A DNA stretch of 64,000 nucleotides. Source: Prosopocoilus inquinatus. Lineage: Eukaryota; Arthropoda; Insecta; Coleoptera; Lucanidae. A program made the translations under genes and the position numbers. The notes below the pieces were generated by a model that was not told where the DNA came from, made no database searches, and saw nothing but the letters and a program-made list of their open reading frames with translations. The stretch lies in contig JAYKNF010000015.1 in assembly GCA_036172665.1 (NCBI GenBank), forward strand, positions 1,674,001-1,738,000, written 5' to 3'. The first letter of the stretch is position 1; the number at the start of each line of letters is the position of its first letter. This document shows positions 10,561-21,120 of the stretch, one piece after another.

Positions 10561-13500
10561 GCGACGGATAATCGCGTCGGTTCGATTTTTCGATCGAAGA
10601 TGGCGCTGCAATGATCGAAATCGGACGCGTCGAACGTAAACCCGGGTTGTCGCGTATCAAACGAAAGGTCTCGCCGAGCGGCGACGGAAAATCGCGTCGG
10701 TTCGATTTTTCGATCGAAGATGGCGCTGCAATGATCGAAATCGGACGCGTCGAACGTAAACCCGGGTTGTCGCGTATCAAACGAAAGGTCTCGCCGAGCG
10801 GCGACGGAAAATCGCGTCGGTTCGATTTTTCGATCGAAGATGGCGCTGCAATGATCGAAATCGGACGCGTCGAACGTAAACCCGGATTGTCGCGTATCAA
10901 ACGAGAGGTCTCGCCGAGCGGCGACGGAAAATCGCGTCGGCTTAATTTTTCGATCGAAGATGGCGCTGCAATGATCGAAATCGAACGCGTCGAACGTAAA
11001 CCCGGATTGTCGCGTATCAAACGAAAGGTCTCGCGGAGCGGCGACGGAAAATCGCGTCGGTTCGATTTTTCGATCGAAGATGGCGCTGCAATGATCGAGA
11101 TCGGACGCGTCGAACGTAAACCCGGATTGTCGCGTATCAAACGAAAGGTCTCGCGGAGCGGCGACGGAAAATCGCGTCGGTTCGATTTTTCGATCGAAGA
11201 TGGCGCTGCAATGATCGAAACTGCACGCGTCGAACGTAAAAACGGGTTGTCGCACATCAAACGAAAGGTCTCGCCGAGCGGCGACGGAAAATCGCGTCGG
11301 TTCGATTTTTCGACCGAAGATGGCGCTGCAATGATCGAAATCGAACGCGTCGAACGTAAACCCGGATTGTCGCATATCAAACGAAAGGTCTCTCCGAGCG
11401 GCGACGGAAAATCGCGTCGGTTCGATTTTTCGATCGAAGATGGCGCTGCAATGATCGAAACTGGACGCGTCGAACGTAAACCCGGGTTGTCGCACATCAA
11501 ACGAAAGGTCTCGCCGAGCGGCGACGGAAAATCGCGTCGGTTCGATTTTTCGATCTAAGATGGCGCTGCAATGATCGAAATCGAACGCGTCGAACGTAAA
11601 ATCGGATTGTCGCGTATCAAACGAAAGGTCTCGCCGAGCGGCGACGGAAAATCGCGTCGGTTCGATTTTTCGATCGAAGATGGCGCTGCAATGATCGAAA
11701 CTGGACGCGTCGAACGTAAACCCGGGTTGTCGCGTATCAAACGAAAGGTCTCGCCGAGCGGCGACGGAAAATCGCGTCGGTTCGATTTTTCGATCGAAGA
11801 CGGCGCTGCAATGATCGAAACTGGACGCGTCGAACGTAAACCCGGGTTGTCGCGTATCAAACGAAAGGTCTCGCCGAGCGGCGACGGAAAATCGCGTAGG
11901 TTCGATTTTTCGATCGAAGATGGCGCTGCAATGATCGAAATCGGACGCGTCGAACGTAAACCCGGATTGTCGCGTATCAAACGAAAGGTCTCGCCGAGCG
12001 GCGACGGAAAATCGCGTCGGCTTGATTTTTCGATCGAAGATGGCGCTGCAATGATCGAAATCGAACGCGTCGAACGTAAACCCGGATTGTCGCGTATCAA
12101 ACGAAAGGTCTCGCGGAGCGGCGACGGAAAATCGCGTCGGTTCGATTTTTCGATCGAAGATGGCGCTGCAATGATCGAAACTGCACGCGTCGAACGTAAA
12201 AACGGGTTGTCGCGCATCAAACGAAAGGTCTCGCCGAGCGGGGACGGAAAATCGCGTCGGTTCGATTTTTCGACCGAAGATGGCGCTGCAATGATCGAAA
12301 TCGAACGCGTCGAACGTAAACCCGGATTGTCGCATATCAAACGAAAGGTCTCTCCGAGCGGCGTCGGAAAATCGCGTCGGTTCGATTTTTCGATCGAAGA
12401 TGGCGCTGCAATGATCGAAACTTGACGCGTCGAACGTAAACCCGGGTTGTCGCGCATCAAACGAAAGGTCTCGCCGAGCGGCGACGGAAAATCGCGTCGG
12501 TTCGATTTTTCGACCGAAGATGGCGCTGCAATGATCGAAATCGAACGCGTCGAACGTAAACCCGGATTGTCGCATATCAAACGAAAGGTCTCGCCGAGCG
12601 GCGACGGAAAATCGCGTCGGTTCGATTTTTCGACCGAAGATGGCGCTGCAATGATCGAAATCGAACGCGTCGAACGTAAACCCGGATTGTCGCATAACAA
12701 ACGAAAGGTCTCTCCGAGCGGCGACGGAAAATCGCGTCGGTTCGATTTTTCGATTGAAGATGGCGCTGCAATGATCGAAACTGGACGCGTCGAACGTAAA
12801 CCCGGGTTGTCGCATATCAAACGAAAGGTCTCGCCAAGCGGCGACTGAAAAGCGCGTCGGTTCGATTTTTCGATCGAAGATGGCGCTGCAATGATCGAAA
12901 CTGGACGCGTCGAACGTAAACCCGGGTTGTCGCGCATCAGACGAAAGGTCTCGCCGAGCGGCGACGGAAAATCGCGTCGGTTCGATTTTTCGATCTAAGA
13001 TGGCGCTGCAATGATCGAAATCGGACGCGTCGAACGTAAAATCGGATTGTCGCGTATCAAACGAAAGGTCTCGCCGAGCGGCGACGGAAAATCGCGTCGG
13101 TTCGATTTTTCGATCGAAGATGGCGCTGCAATGATCGAAACTGGACGCGTCCAACGTAAACCCGGGTTGTCGCGTATCAAACGAAAGGTCTCGCCGAGCG
13201 GCGACGGAAAATCGCGTCGGTTCGATTTTTCGATCGAAGATGGCGCTGCAATGATCGAAACTGGACGCGTCGAACGTAAACCCGGGTTGTCGCGTATCAA
13301 ACGAAAGGTCTCGCCGAGCGGCGACGGAAAATCGCGTCGGTTCGATTTTTCGATCGAAGATGGCGCTGCAATGATCGAAATCGGACGCGTCGAACGTAAA
13401 CCCGGATTGTTGCGCATCAAACGAAAGGTCACGTCGAGCGGCGACGGAAAATCGCGTCGGCTTGATTTTTCGATCGAAGATGGCGCTGCAATGATCGAAA

Positions 13501-14029
13501 TCGAACGCGTCGAACGTAAACCCGGGTTGTCGCGGATCAAACGAAAGGTCTCGCCGGGCGGCGACGGAAAATCGCGTCGGTTCGATTTTTGATCGAAAAT
13601 GGCGCTGCAATGATCGAAAGTGGACGCGTCGAACGTAAACCCGGGTTGTCGTGCATCAAACGAAAGGTCTCGCCGAACGGCGAAGGAAAATCGCGTCGGT
13701 TCGATTTTTCGATCGAAGATGGCGCTGCAATGATCGAAATCGGACGCGTCGAACGTAAACCCGGATTGTCGCGTATCAAACGAAAGGTCTCGCCGAGCGG
13801 CGACGGAAAATCGCGTCGGTTCGATTTTTTGATCGAAGATGGCGCTGCAATGATCGAAACTGGACGCGTCGAACGTAAACCCTGGTTGTCGCGCATCAAA
13901 CGAAAGGTCTCGCCGAGCGGCGACGGAAAATCGCGTCGGTTCGATTTTTCGATCGAAGATGGCGCTGCAATGATCGAAATCGGACGCGTCGAACGTAAAC
14001 CCGGATTATCGCCTATCAAACGAAAGGTC
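10561..14029 (+). repeat. Satellite 1, block VI (long type, 29 monomers)
   Basis: This is the longest block: 29 x 120 minus 11 bp, with the shared 1-bp deletion near 13,590. From about 11,560 rightwards it parallels block II at an offset of 9,780 bp. An open frame of 1,108 codons runs on the minus strand (10,284-13,610). Two other frames are open over the same DNA, so I treat it as non-coding. Confidence 0.95.
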
Positions 14030-14528
14030 AAAATCGATCGCGTCGAATTCTTTCCGACGTAGAAGAAAGTAGCTTTACGAACGTAACGTTTACCACATGG
14101 CGAGAGATATACGGGGTGATATCGAAAATGTGACACGAACGCGTGTGTAACAGTTAAAAGTGTTTCCACTGAAAAAAAGTAAGTGTTAAAAACAACGGAA
14201 AACCTCCAAATTCCATTTCTCCGATGTTACTCCGGCAATAGGAAAAAAGGTTATAAGACGATCGCGTCGGCGGCGGCGTCGTTTTGCCGGTTAAATTCTT
14301 CACGATTTGCATTGTGCCGTCGCGTGTACGCTCGACCGAACGCGTCGAGATTTTGACGGAGCTCATTTGAATTTGCAGCCGCGTAAAAGATGGGATCGAC
14401 GAGGGTTGGTTGGCAACGATCGCGGGACACGCGCAGTAAGGAAACCTTGACACCTGACATATATAATATTATATCTGTACGGCCAGTCGAGGGGCCGTAG
14501 CCCCGGAGATCGGTTGGGGGGGGGGGGG
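14030..14528 (+). repeat. Spacer S6 of satellite 1
   Basis: About 499 bp. Although it follows a long block, it has the short-type markers of S5 and S7 (three CGG units and GCGGGACACG), suggesting exchange between spacer types. A base is missing at CAGTTAAAAGTG, where other copies read CAGTGAAAAAGTG. The AT palindrome is at 14,461-14,474. Confidence 0.93.
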
Positions 14529-15358
14529 GCGACGGATAATCGCGTCGGTTCGATTTTTCGATCGAAGATGGCGCTGCAATGATCGAAATCGGACGCGTCG
14601 AACGTAAACCCGGGTTGTCGCGTATCAAACGAAAGGTCTCGCCGAGCGGCGACGGAAAATCGCGTCGGTTCGATTTTTCGATCGAAGATGGCGCTGCAAT
14701 GATCGAAATCGGACGCGTCGAACGTAAACCCGGGTTGTCGCGTATCAAACGAAAGGTCTCGCCGAGCGGCGACGGAAAATCGCGTCGGTTCGATTTTTCG
14801 ATCGAAGATGGCGCTGCAATGATCGAAATCGGACGCGTCGAACGTAAACCCGGATTGTCGCGTATCAAACGAGAGGTCTCGCCGAGCGGCGACGGAAAAT
14901 CGCGTCGGCTTAATTTTTCGATCGAAGATGGCGCTGCAATGATCGAAATCGAACGCGTCGAACGTAAACCCGGATTGTCGCGTATCAAACGAAAGGTCTC
15001 GCGGAGCGGCGACGGAAAATCGCGTCGGTTCGATTTTTCGATCGAAGATGGCGCTGCAATGATCGAGATCGGACGCGTCGAACGTAAACCCGGATTGTCG
15101 CGTATCAAACGAAAGGTCTCTCCGAGCGGCGACGGAAAATCGCGTCGGCTTGATTTTTCGATCGAAGATGGCGCTGCAATGATCGAAATCGAACGCGTCG
15201 AACGTAAACCCGGATTGTCGCATACCAAACGAAAGGTCTCTCCGAGCGGAGACGGAAAATCGCGTCGCTTCGATTTTTCGATCGAAGATGGCGCTGCAAT
15301 GATCGAAATCGGACGCGTCGAACGTAAACCCGGATTACCGCCTATCAAACGAAAGGTC
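14529..15358 (+). repeat. Satellite 1, block VII (short type, 7 monomers)
   Basis: The length equals 7 x 120 minus 10 bp. Its first five monomers match the start of block VI (10,561 onward), including the CTTAATTTTT variant. Its end matches short blocks III and V, so it is a recombinant between the two block types. Confidence 0.95.
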
Positions 15359-15858
15359 AAAATCGATCGCGTCGAATTCTTTCCGACGTAGAAGAAAGTA
15401 GCTTTACGAACGTAACGTTTACCACATGGCGAGAGATATACGGGGTGATATCGAAAATGTGACACGAACGCGTGTGTAACAGTGAAAAAGTGTTTCCACT
15501 GAAAAAAAGTAAGTGTTAAAAACAACGGAAAACCTCCAAATTCCATTTCTCCGATGTTACTCCGGCAATAGGAAAAAAGGTTATAAGACGATCGCCTCGG
15601 CGGCGGCGTCGTTTTGCCGGTTAAATTCTTCACGATTTGCATTGTGCCGTCGCGTGTACGCTCGACCGAACGCGTCGAGATTTTGACGGAGCTCATTTGA
15701 ATTTGCAGCCGCGTAAAAGATGGGATCGACGAGGGTTGGTTGGCAACGATCGCGGGACACGCGCAGTAAGGAAACCTTGACACCTGACATATATAATATT
15801 ATATCTGTACGGCCAGTCGAGGGGCCGTAGCCCCGGAGATCGGTTGGGGGGGGGGGGG
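15359..15858 (+). repeat. Spacer S7 of satellite 1
   Basis: About 500 bp with three CGG units preceded by a private GCCTCGG change and a 13-G tract. The downstream block begins ACGGATAAT, missing the usual GCG at the start. The AT palindrome is at 15,791-15,804. Confidence 0.93.
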
Positions 15859-18125
15859 ACGGATAATCGCGTCGGTTCGATTTTTCGATCGAAGATGGCG
15901 CTGCAATGATCGAAATCGGACGCGTCGAACGTAAACCCGGGTTGTCGCGTATCAAACGAAAGGTCTCGCCGAGCGGCGACGGAGAATCGCGTCGGTTCGA
16001 TTTTTCGATCGAAGATGGCGCTGCAATGATCGAAACTGCACGCGTCGAACGTAAAAACGGGTTGTCGCACATCAAACGAAAGGTCTCGCCGAGCGGCGAC
16101 GGAAAATCGCGTCGGTTCGATTCTTCGACCGAAGATGGCGCTGCAATGATCGAAATCGAACGCGTCGAACGTAAACCCGGATTGTCGCATATCAAACGAA
16201 AGGTCTCTCCGAGCGGCGACGGAAAATCGCGTCGGTTCGATTTTTCGATCGAAGATGGCGCTGCAATGATCGAAATTGGACGCGTCGAACGTAAACCCGG
16301 GTTGTCGCGCATCAAACGAAAGGTCTCGCCGAGCGGCGACGGAAAATCGCGTCGGTTCGATTTTTCGATCTAAGATGGCGCTGCAATGATCGAAATCGGA
16401 CGCGTCGAACGTAAAATCGGATTGTCGCGTATCAAACGAAAGGTCTCGCCGAGCGGCGACGGAAAATCGCGTCGGTTCGATTTTTCGATCGAAGATGGCG
16501 CTGCAATGATCGAAACTGGACGCGTCGAACGTAAACCCGGGTTGTCGCGTATCAAACGAAAGGTCTCGCCGAGCGGCGACGGAAAATCGCGTCGGTTCGA
16601 TTTTTCGATCGAAGACGGCGCTGCAATGATCGAAACTGGACGCGTCGAACGTAAACCCGGGTTGTCGCGTATCAAACGAAAGGTCTCGCCGAGCGGCGAC
16701 GGAAAATCGCGTAGGTTCGATTTTTCGATCGAAGATGGCGCTGCAATGATCGAAATCGGACGCGTCGAACGTAAACCCGGATTGTCGCGTATCAAACGAA
16801 AGGTCTCGCCGAGCGGCGACGGAAAATCGCGTCGGCTTGATTTTTCGATCGAAGATGGCGCTGCAATGATCGAAATCGAACGCGTCGAACGTAAACCCGG
16901 ATTGTCGCGTATCAAACGAAAGGTCTCGCCGAGCGGCGACGGAAAATCGCGTCGGTTCGATTTTTCGATCGAAGATGGCGCTGCAATGATCGAAACTGGA
17001 CGCGTCGAACGTAAACCCGGGTTGTCGCGTATCAAACGAAAGGTCTCGCCGAGCGGCGACGGAAAATCTCGTCGGTTCGATTTTTCGATCGAAGGTGTCG
17101 CTGCAATGATCGAAACTGGACGCGTCGAACGTAAACCCGGGTTGTCGCGCATCAAACGAAAGGTCTCGCCGAGCGGCCACGGAAAATCGCGTCGGTTCGA
17201 TTTTTCGATCGAAGATGGCGCTGCAATGATCAAAATCGGACGCGTCGAACGTAAACCCGGGTTGTCGCGTATCAAACGAAAGGTCTCGCCGAGCGGCGAC
17301 GGAAAATCGCGTCGGTTCGATTTTTCGATCGAAGATGGCGCTGCAATGATCGAAATCGGACGCGTCGAACGTAAACCCGGATTGTCGCGTATCAAACGAA
17401 AGGTCTCGCGGAGCGGCGACGGAAAATCGCGTCGGTTCGATTTTTCGATCGAAGATGGCGCTGCAATGATCGAAACTGGACGCGTCGAACGTAAACCCGG
17501 GTTGTCGCCCATCAAACGAAAGGTCTCGCCGAGCGGCGACGGAAAATCGCGTCTGTTCGATTTTTCGATCGAAGATGGCGCTGCAGTGATCGAAATCGGA
17601 CGCGTCGAACGTAAACCCGGATTGTCGCGTATCAAACGAAAGGTCTCGCCGAGCGGCGACGGAAAATCGCGTCGGTTCGATTTTTCGATCGAAGATGGCG
17701 CTGCAATGATCGAAACTGGACGCGTCGAACGTAAACCCGGGTTGTCGCGGATCAAACGAAAGGTCTCGCCGAGCGGCGACGGAAGATCGCGTCGGTTCGA
17801 TTTTTCGATCGAAGATGGCGCTGCAATTATCGAAAGCGAACGCGTCGAACGTAAACCCGGATTGTCGCGTATCAAACGAAAGGTCTCGCCGAGCGGCGAC
17901 GGAAAATCGCGTCGGTTCGATTTTTCGATCGAAGATGGCGCTGCAATGATCGAAACTGGACGCGTCGAACGTAAACCCGGGTTGTCGCGCATCAAACGAA
18001 AGGTCTCGCCGAGCGGCGACGGAAAATCGCGTCGGTTCGATTCTTCGATCGAAGATGGCGCTGCAATGATCGAAATCGGACGCGTCGAAAGTAAACCCGG
18101 ATTATCGCCTATCAAACGAAAGGTC
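15859..18125 (+). repeat. Satellite 1, block VIII (long type, 19 monomers)
   Basis: About 19 monomers (2,267 bp). It lacks the 1-bp deletion that marks the other long blocks. Its right half (from about 17,100) is shared with block IX rather than with blocks II, IV and VI, for example the GAAGGTGTCGCTGC variant at 17,092 and 18,796. Both strands are open for about 580 codons over the same interval, an effect of the 120-bp period. Confidence 0.95.
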
Positions 18126-18640
18126 TAAATCGATCGCGTCGAATTCTTTCCTTCGTAGAAGAAAGTAGCTTTAGGAACGTAACGTTTACCACATGGCGAG
18201 AGATATACGGGGTGATATCGAAAATGTGACACGAACGCGTGTGTAACAGTGAAATAGTGTTTCCACTGAAAAAAAGTAAGTGTTAAAAACAACGGAAAAC
18301 CTCCAAATTCCATTTCTCCGATGTTACTCCGGCACTAGGAAAAAAGGTTATAAGACGATCGCGTCTACGGCGGCGGCGTCGTCTTGCCGGTTAAATTCTT
18401 CACGATTTGCATTGTGCCGTCGCGTGTACGCTCGACCGAACGCGTCGAGATTTTGACGGAGCTCATTTGAATTTGCCGCCGCGTAAAAGATGGGATCGAC
18501 GAGGGTTGGTTGGCAACGATCGCGCGACACGCGCAGTAAGGAAACCTTGACACTTGACATATATAATATTATATCTGTACGGCCAGTCGAGGGGCCGTAG
18601 CCCCGGAGATCGATTGGGGGGGGGGGGGGGGGGGGTTGGG
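18126..18640 (+). repeat. Spacer S8 of satellite 1 (diverged)
   Basis: About 515 bp and more diverged than S1-S7. It starts CTAAATCG instead of CAAAATCG, and has CCTTCGTAG in place of CCGACGTAG, a CTACGG change in the CGG run, and an uninterrupted 20-G run at 18,616-18,635 followed by TTGGG. The AT palindrome (18,561-18,574) and both hairpins are intact. Confidence 0.92.
18616..18640 (+). other. Poly-G tract with quadruplex potential (S8)
   Basis: Twenty consecutive G are followed by TTGGG. Equivalent tracts in S1-S7 have 11-15 G. The tract could form a G-quadruplex on the plus strand. Its length is also the kind of sequence most prone to read or assembly error. Confidence 0.8.
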
Positions 18641-19829
18641 CGACCGAAAATCGCGTCGGTTCGATTTTTCGATCGAAGATGGCGCTGCAATGATCGAAAC
18701 TGGACGCGTCGAACGTAAACCCGGGTTGTCGCGCATCAAACGAAAGGTCTCGCGGAGCGGCGACGGAAAATCGCGTCGGTTCGATTTTTCGATCGAAGGT
18801 GTCGCTGCAATGATCGAAACTGGACGCGTCGAACGTAAACCCGGGTTGTCGCGCATCAAACGAAAGGTCTCGCCGAGCGGCCACGGAAAATCGCGTCGGT
18901 TCGATTTTTCGATCGAAGATGGCGCTGCAATGATCGAAATCGGACGCGTCGAACGTAAACCCGGGTTGTCGCGTATCAAACGAAAGGTCTCGCCGAGCGG
19001 CGACGGAAAATCGCGTCGGTTCGATTTTTCGATCGAAGATGGCGCTGCAATGATCGAAATCGGACGCGTCGAACGTAAACCCGGATTGTCGCGTATCAAA
19101 CGAAAGGTCTCGCGGAGCGGCGACGGAAAATCGCGTCGGTTCGATTTTTCGATCGAAGATGGCGCTGCAATGATCGAGACTGGACGCGTCGAACGTAAAC
19201 CCGGGTTGTCGCCCATCAAACGAAAGGTCTCGCCGAGCGGCGACGGAAAATCGCGTCGGTTCGATTTTTCGATCGAAGATGGCGCTGCAGTGATCGAAAT
19301 CGGACGCGTCGAACGTAAACCCGGATTGTCGCGTATCAAACGAAAGGTCTCGCCGAGCGGCGACGGAAAATCGCGTCGGTTCGATTTTTCGATCGAAGAT
19401 GGCGCTGCAATGATCGAAACTGGACGCGTCGAACGTAAACCCGGGTTGTCGCGCATCAAACGAAAGGTCTCGCCGAGCGGCGACGGAAGATCGCGTCGGT
19501 TCGATTTTTCGATCGAAGATGGCGCTGCAATGATCGAAAGCGAACGCGTCGAACGTAAACCCGGATTGTCGCGTATCAAACGAAAGGTCTCGCCGAGCGG
19601 CGACGGAAAATCGCGTCGGTTCGATTTTTCGATCGAAGATGGCGCTGCAATGATCGAAACTGGACGGGTCGAACGTAAACCCGGGTTGTCGCGCATCAAA
19701 CGAAAGGTCTCGCCGAGCAGCGACGGAAAATCGCGTCGGTTCGATTTTTCGATAGAAGATGGCGCTGCAATGATCGAAATCGGACGCGTCGAACGTAAAC
19801 CCGGATTGTCGCCTATCAAACGAAAGGTC
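18641..19829 (+). repeat. Satellite 1, block IX (short position, 10 monomers)
   Basis: The length equals 10 x 120 minus 11 bp. It occupies the short slot of the alternation but is longer than the other short blocks. It is nearly collinear with 16,930-18,125 of block VIII, so it looks like a copy of that block's right half. Confidence 0.95.
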
Positions 19830-20368
19830 TAAATCGATCGCGTCGAATTCTTTCCGACGTAGAAGAAAGTAGCTTTACGAACGTAACGTTTACCACATGG
19901 CGAGAGATATACGGGGTGATATCGAAAATGTGACACGAACGCGTGTGTAACAGTGAAAAAGTGTTTCCACTGAAAAAAAGTAAGTGTTAAAAACAACTGA
20001 AAACCTCCAAATTCCATTTCTCCGATGTTACTCCGGTAATCGGAAAAAAGGTTATAAGACGACCGCGTCGGCGGCGGCGGCGTCGTTTTGCCGGTTAAAT
20101 TCTTCACGATTTGCATTGTGCCGTCGCGTGTACGCTCGACCGAACGCGTCGAGATTTTGACGGAGCTCATTTGAATTTGCCGCCGCGTAAAAGATGGGAT
20201 CGACGAGGGTTGGTTGGCAACGATCGCGCGACACGCGCAGTAAGGAAACCTTGACATTTGACATATGTAATATTATATATCTGTACGGCCAGTCGTGGGG
20301 CCGTAGCCCCGGAGATCGGATGGGGGGGGGAGGGGGGGTGGGAGGGGGAGGGGAGGGGGGGGGGTTGG
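19830..20368 (+). repeat. Spacer S9 of satellite 1 (most diverged, edge copy)
   Basis: About 539 bp and the last spacer before the satellite boundary. It has four CGG units, an altered AT block (ACATATGTAATATTATATAT, 20,261-20,280), GTCGTGGGG instead of GTCGAGGGG, and a greatly expanded G-rich tract. Both GC inverted repeats survive despite the surrounding change. Confidence 0.92.
20321..20368 (+). other. Expanded G-rich tract with quadruplex potential (S9)
   Basis: A 48-bp, nearly pure G stretch is interrupted only by single A or T and ends in TTGGG. It contains more than four G-runs of at least three, enough for several alternative quadruplexes. It is the longest G-tract in the window and lies next to the satellite junction. 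Confidence 0.85.
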
Positions 20369-20445
20369 GCGACGGAAAATCGCGTCGGTTCGATTTTTCG
20401 ATCGAAGATGGCGCTGCAATGACCGAAATCGGACGCGTCGAACGT
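20369..20445 (+). repeat. Satellite 1, terminal monomer fragment (block X)
   Basis: The first 77 bp of a block: GCGACGG through the ACGCGTCGAACGT core. It breaks off where a normal monomer would read AACGTAAACCC. It has one private change (GACCGAAATC, normally GATCGAAATC). Confidence 0.95.
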
Positions 20446-20446
20446 T
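20444..20446. other. Junction between satellite 1 and satellite 2
   Basis: The 120-bp monomer runs to CGAACGT and the 149-bp monomer continues from GTTACTGGAG. The shared GT at 20,444-20,445 is 2-bp microhomology. No transposon, target-site duplication or transition sequence lies between the arrays. Confidence 0.9.
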
Positions 20447-21120
20447 ACTGGAGTCCATCGTAACGTCAAATAACAAGATAGATAAATAAGGATCGATTAG
20501 ATACATCACAGGAACAACGCTAATACGTGTTATTTCGTTCAAAACAATTTCCAGCTCCTGCTGAGACCGAGAATTTCGTATCTCACATCAGAGTTACTGG
20601 AGTCCGTTGAATCGTCAAATAACATGATAGATAAGTAAGGATCGATTAGATACATCACAGGAACAACGCTAATACGTGTTGTTTCGTTCAAAACTATTTC
20701 CAGCCCCTGCTGAGTCCGAGAACCTCGTATCTCACATCAGAGTTACTCGAATCCTTCGTAACCTCAAATAACATGATAGATAAGTACGGATCGATTAGAT
20801 ACATCACAGGAACAACGCTAATACGTGTTGTTTCGTTCAAAACTTTTTCCAGCTTCAGCTGCGTCCGAGAACTTCGTATCTCACATCAGAGTTACTGTAG
20901 TCGATCGTAAAGTCAAATAACATGATAGATAAGTAAGGATCGATTAGATACATCACAGGAACAACGCTAACACGTGTTGTTTCGTTCAAAACTTTTTCCA
21001 GCTTCAGCTGCGTCCGAGAACTTCGTATCTCACATCAGAGTTACTGGAGTCCATCGTAAAGTCAAATAACATGATAGATAAGTAAGGATCGATTAGATAC
21101 ATCACAGGAACAACGCTAAT

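Larger units (their letters stand above)
1..20445. repeat. Satellite 1: 120-bp tandem repeat with interspersed ~500-bp spacers
   Basis: Monomers recur head to tail with an exact 120-bp period and few substitutions. The monomer is CpG-rich and contains an ACGCGT core, the palindrome TTCGATCGAA, and a 7-bp inverted repeat (AAAATCG, 8-nt loop, CGATTTT). Nine spacers interrupt the array. Spacer-to-spacer distances are 3021, 1222, 3367, 1223, 3968, 1329, 2767 and 1704 bp, so long and short intervals alternate strictly. I do not recognise the family. Because 120 is divisible by 3 and the monomer has few stop codons, long open frames appear on both strands, and I do not regard them as genes. The array enters from outside the window on the left and ends abruptly at about 20,445. 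Confidence 0.97.

Noticed and set aside
10284..13610. 1,108-codon open frame on the minus strand (and similar frames of 150-750 codons over 1-20,260)
   Set aside because: The same DNA is open in two other frames, one on the opposite strand. Openness follows from a 120-bp stop-poor repeat. Frames enter the spacer differently between copies because the G-tract length varies, and no known domain is visible.
16370..18128. Overlapping plus (580-codon) and minus (581-codon) frames
   Set aside because: Both strands are open over the same interval of tandem repeats, which is a property of the period. They are unlikely to be two genes.
20169..20542. Short frames at the satellite junction rich in proline or glycine
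   Set aside because: The low-complexity runs are translations of the expanded G-tract. The frames cross the satellite boundary and have no other support.
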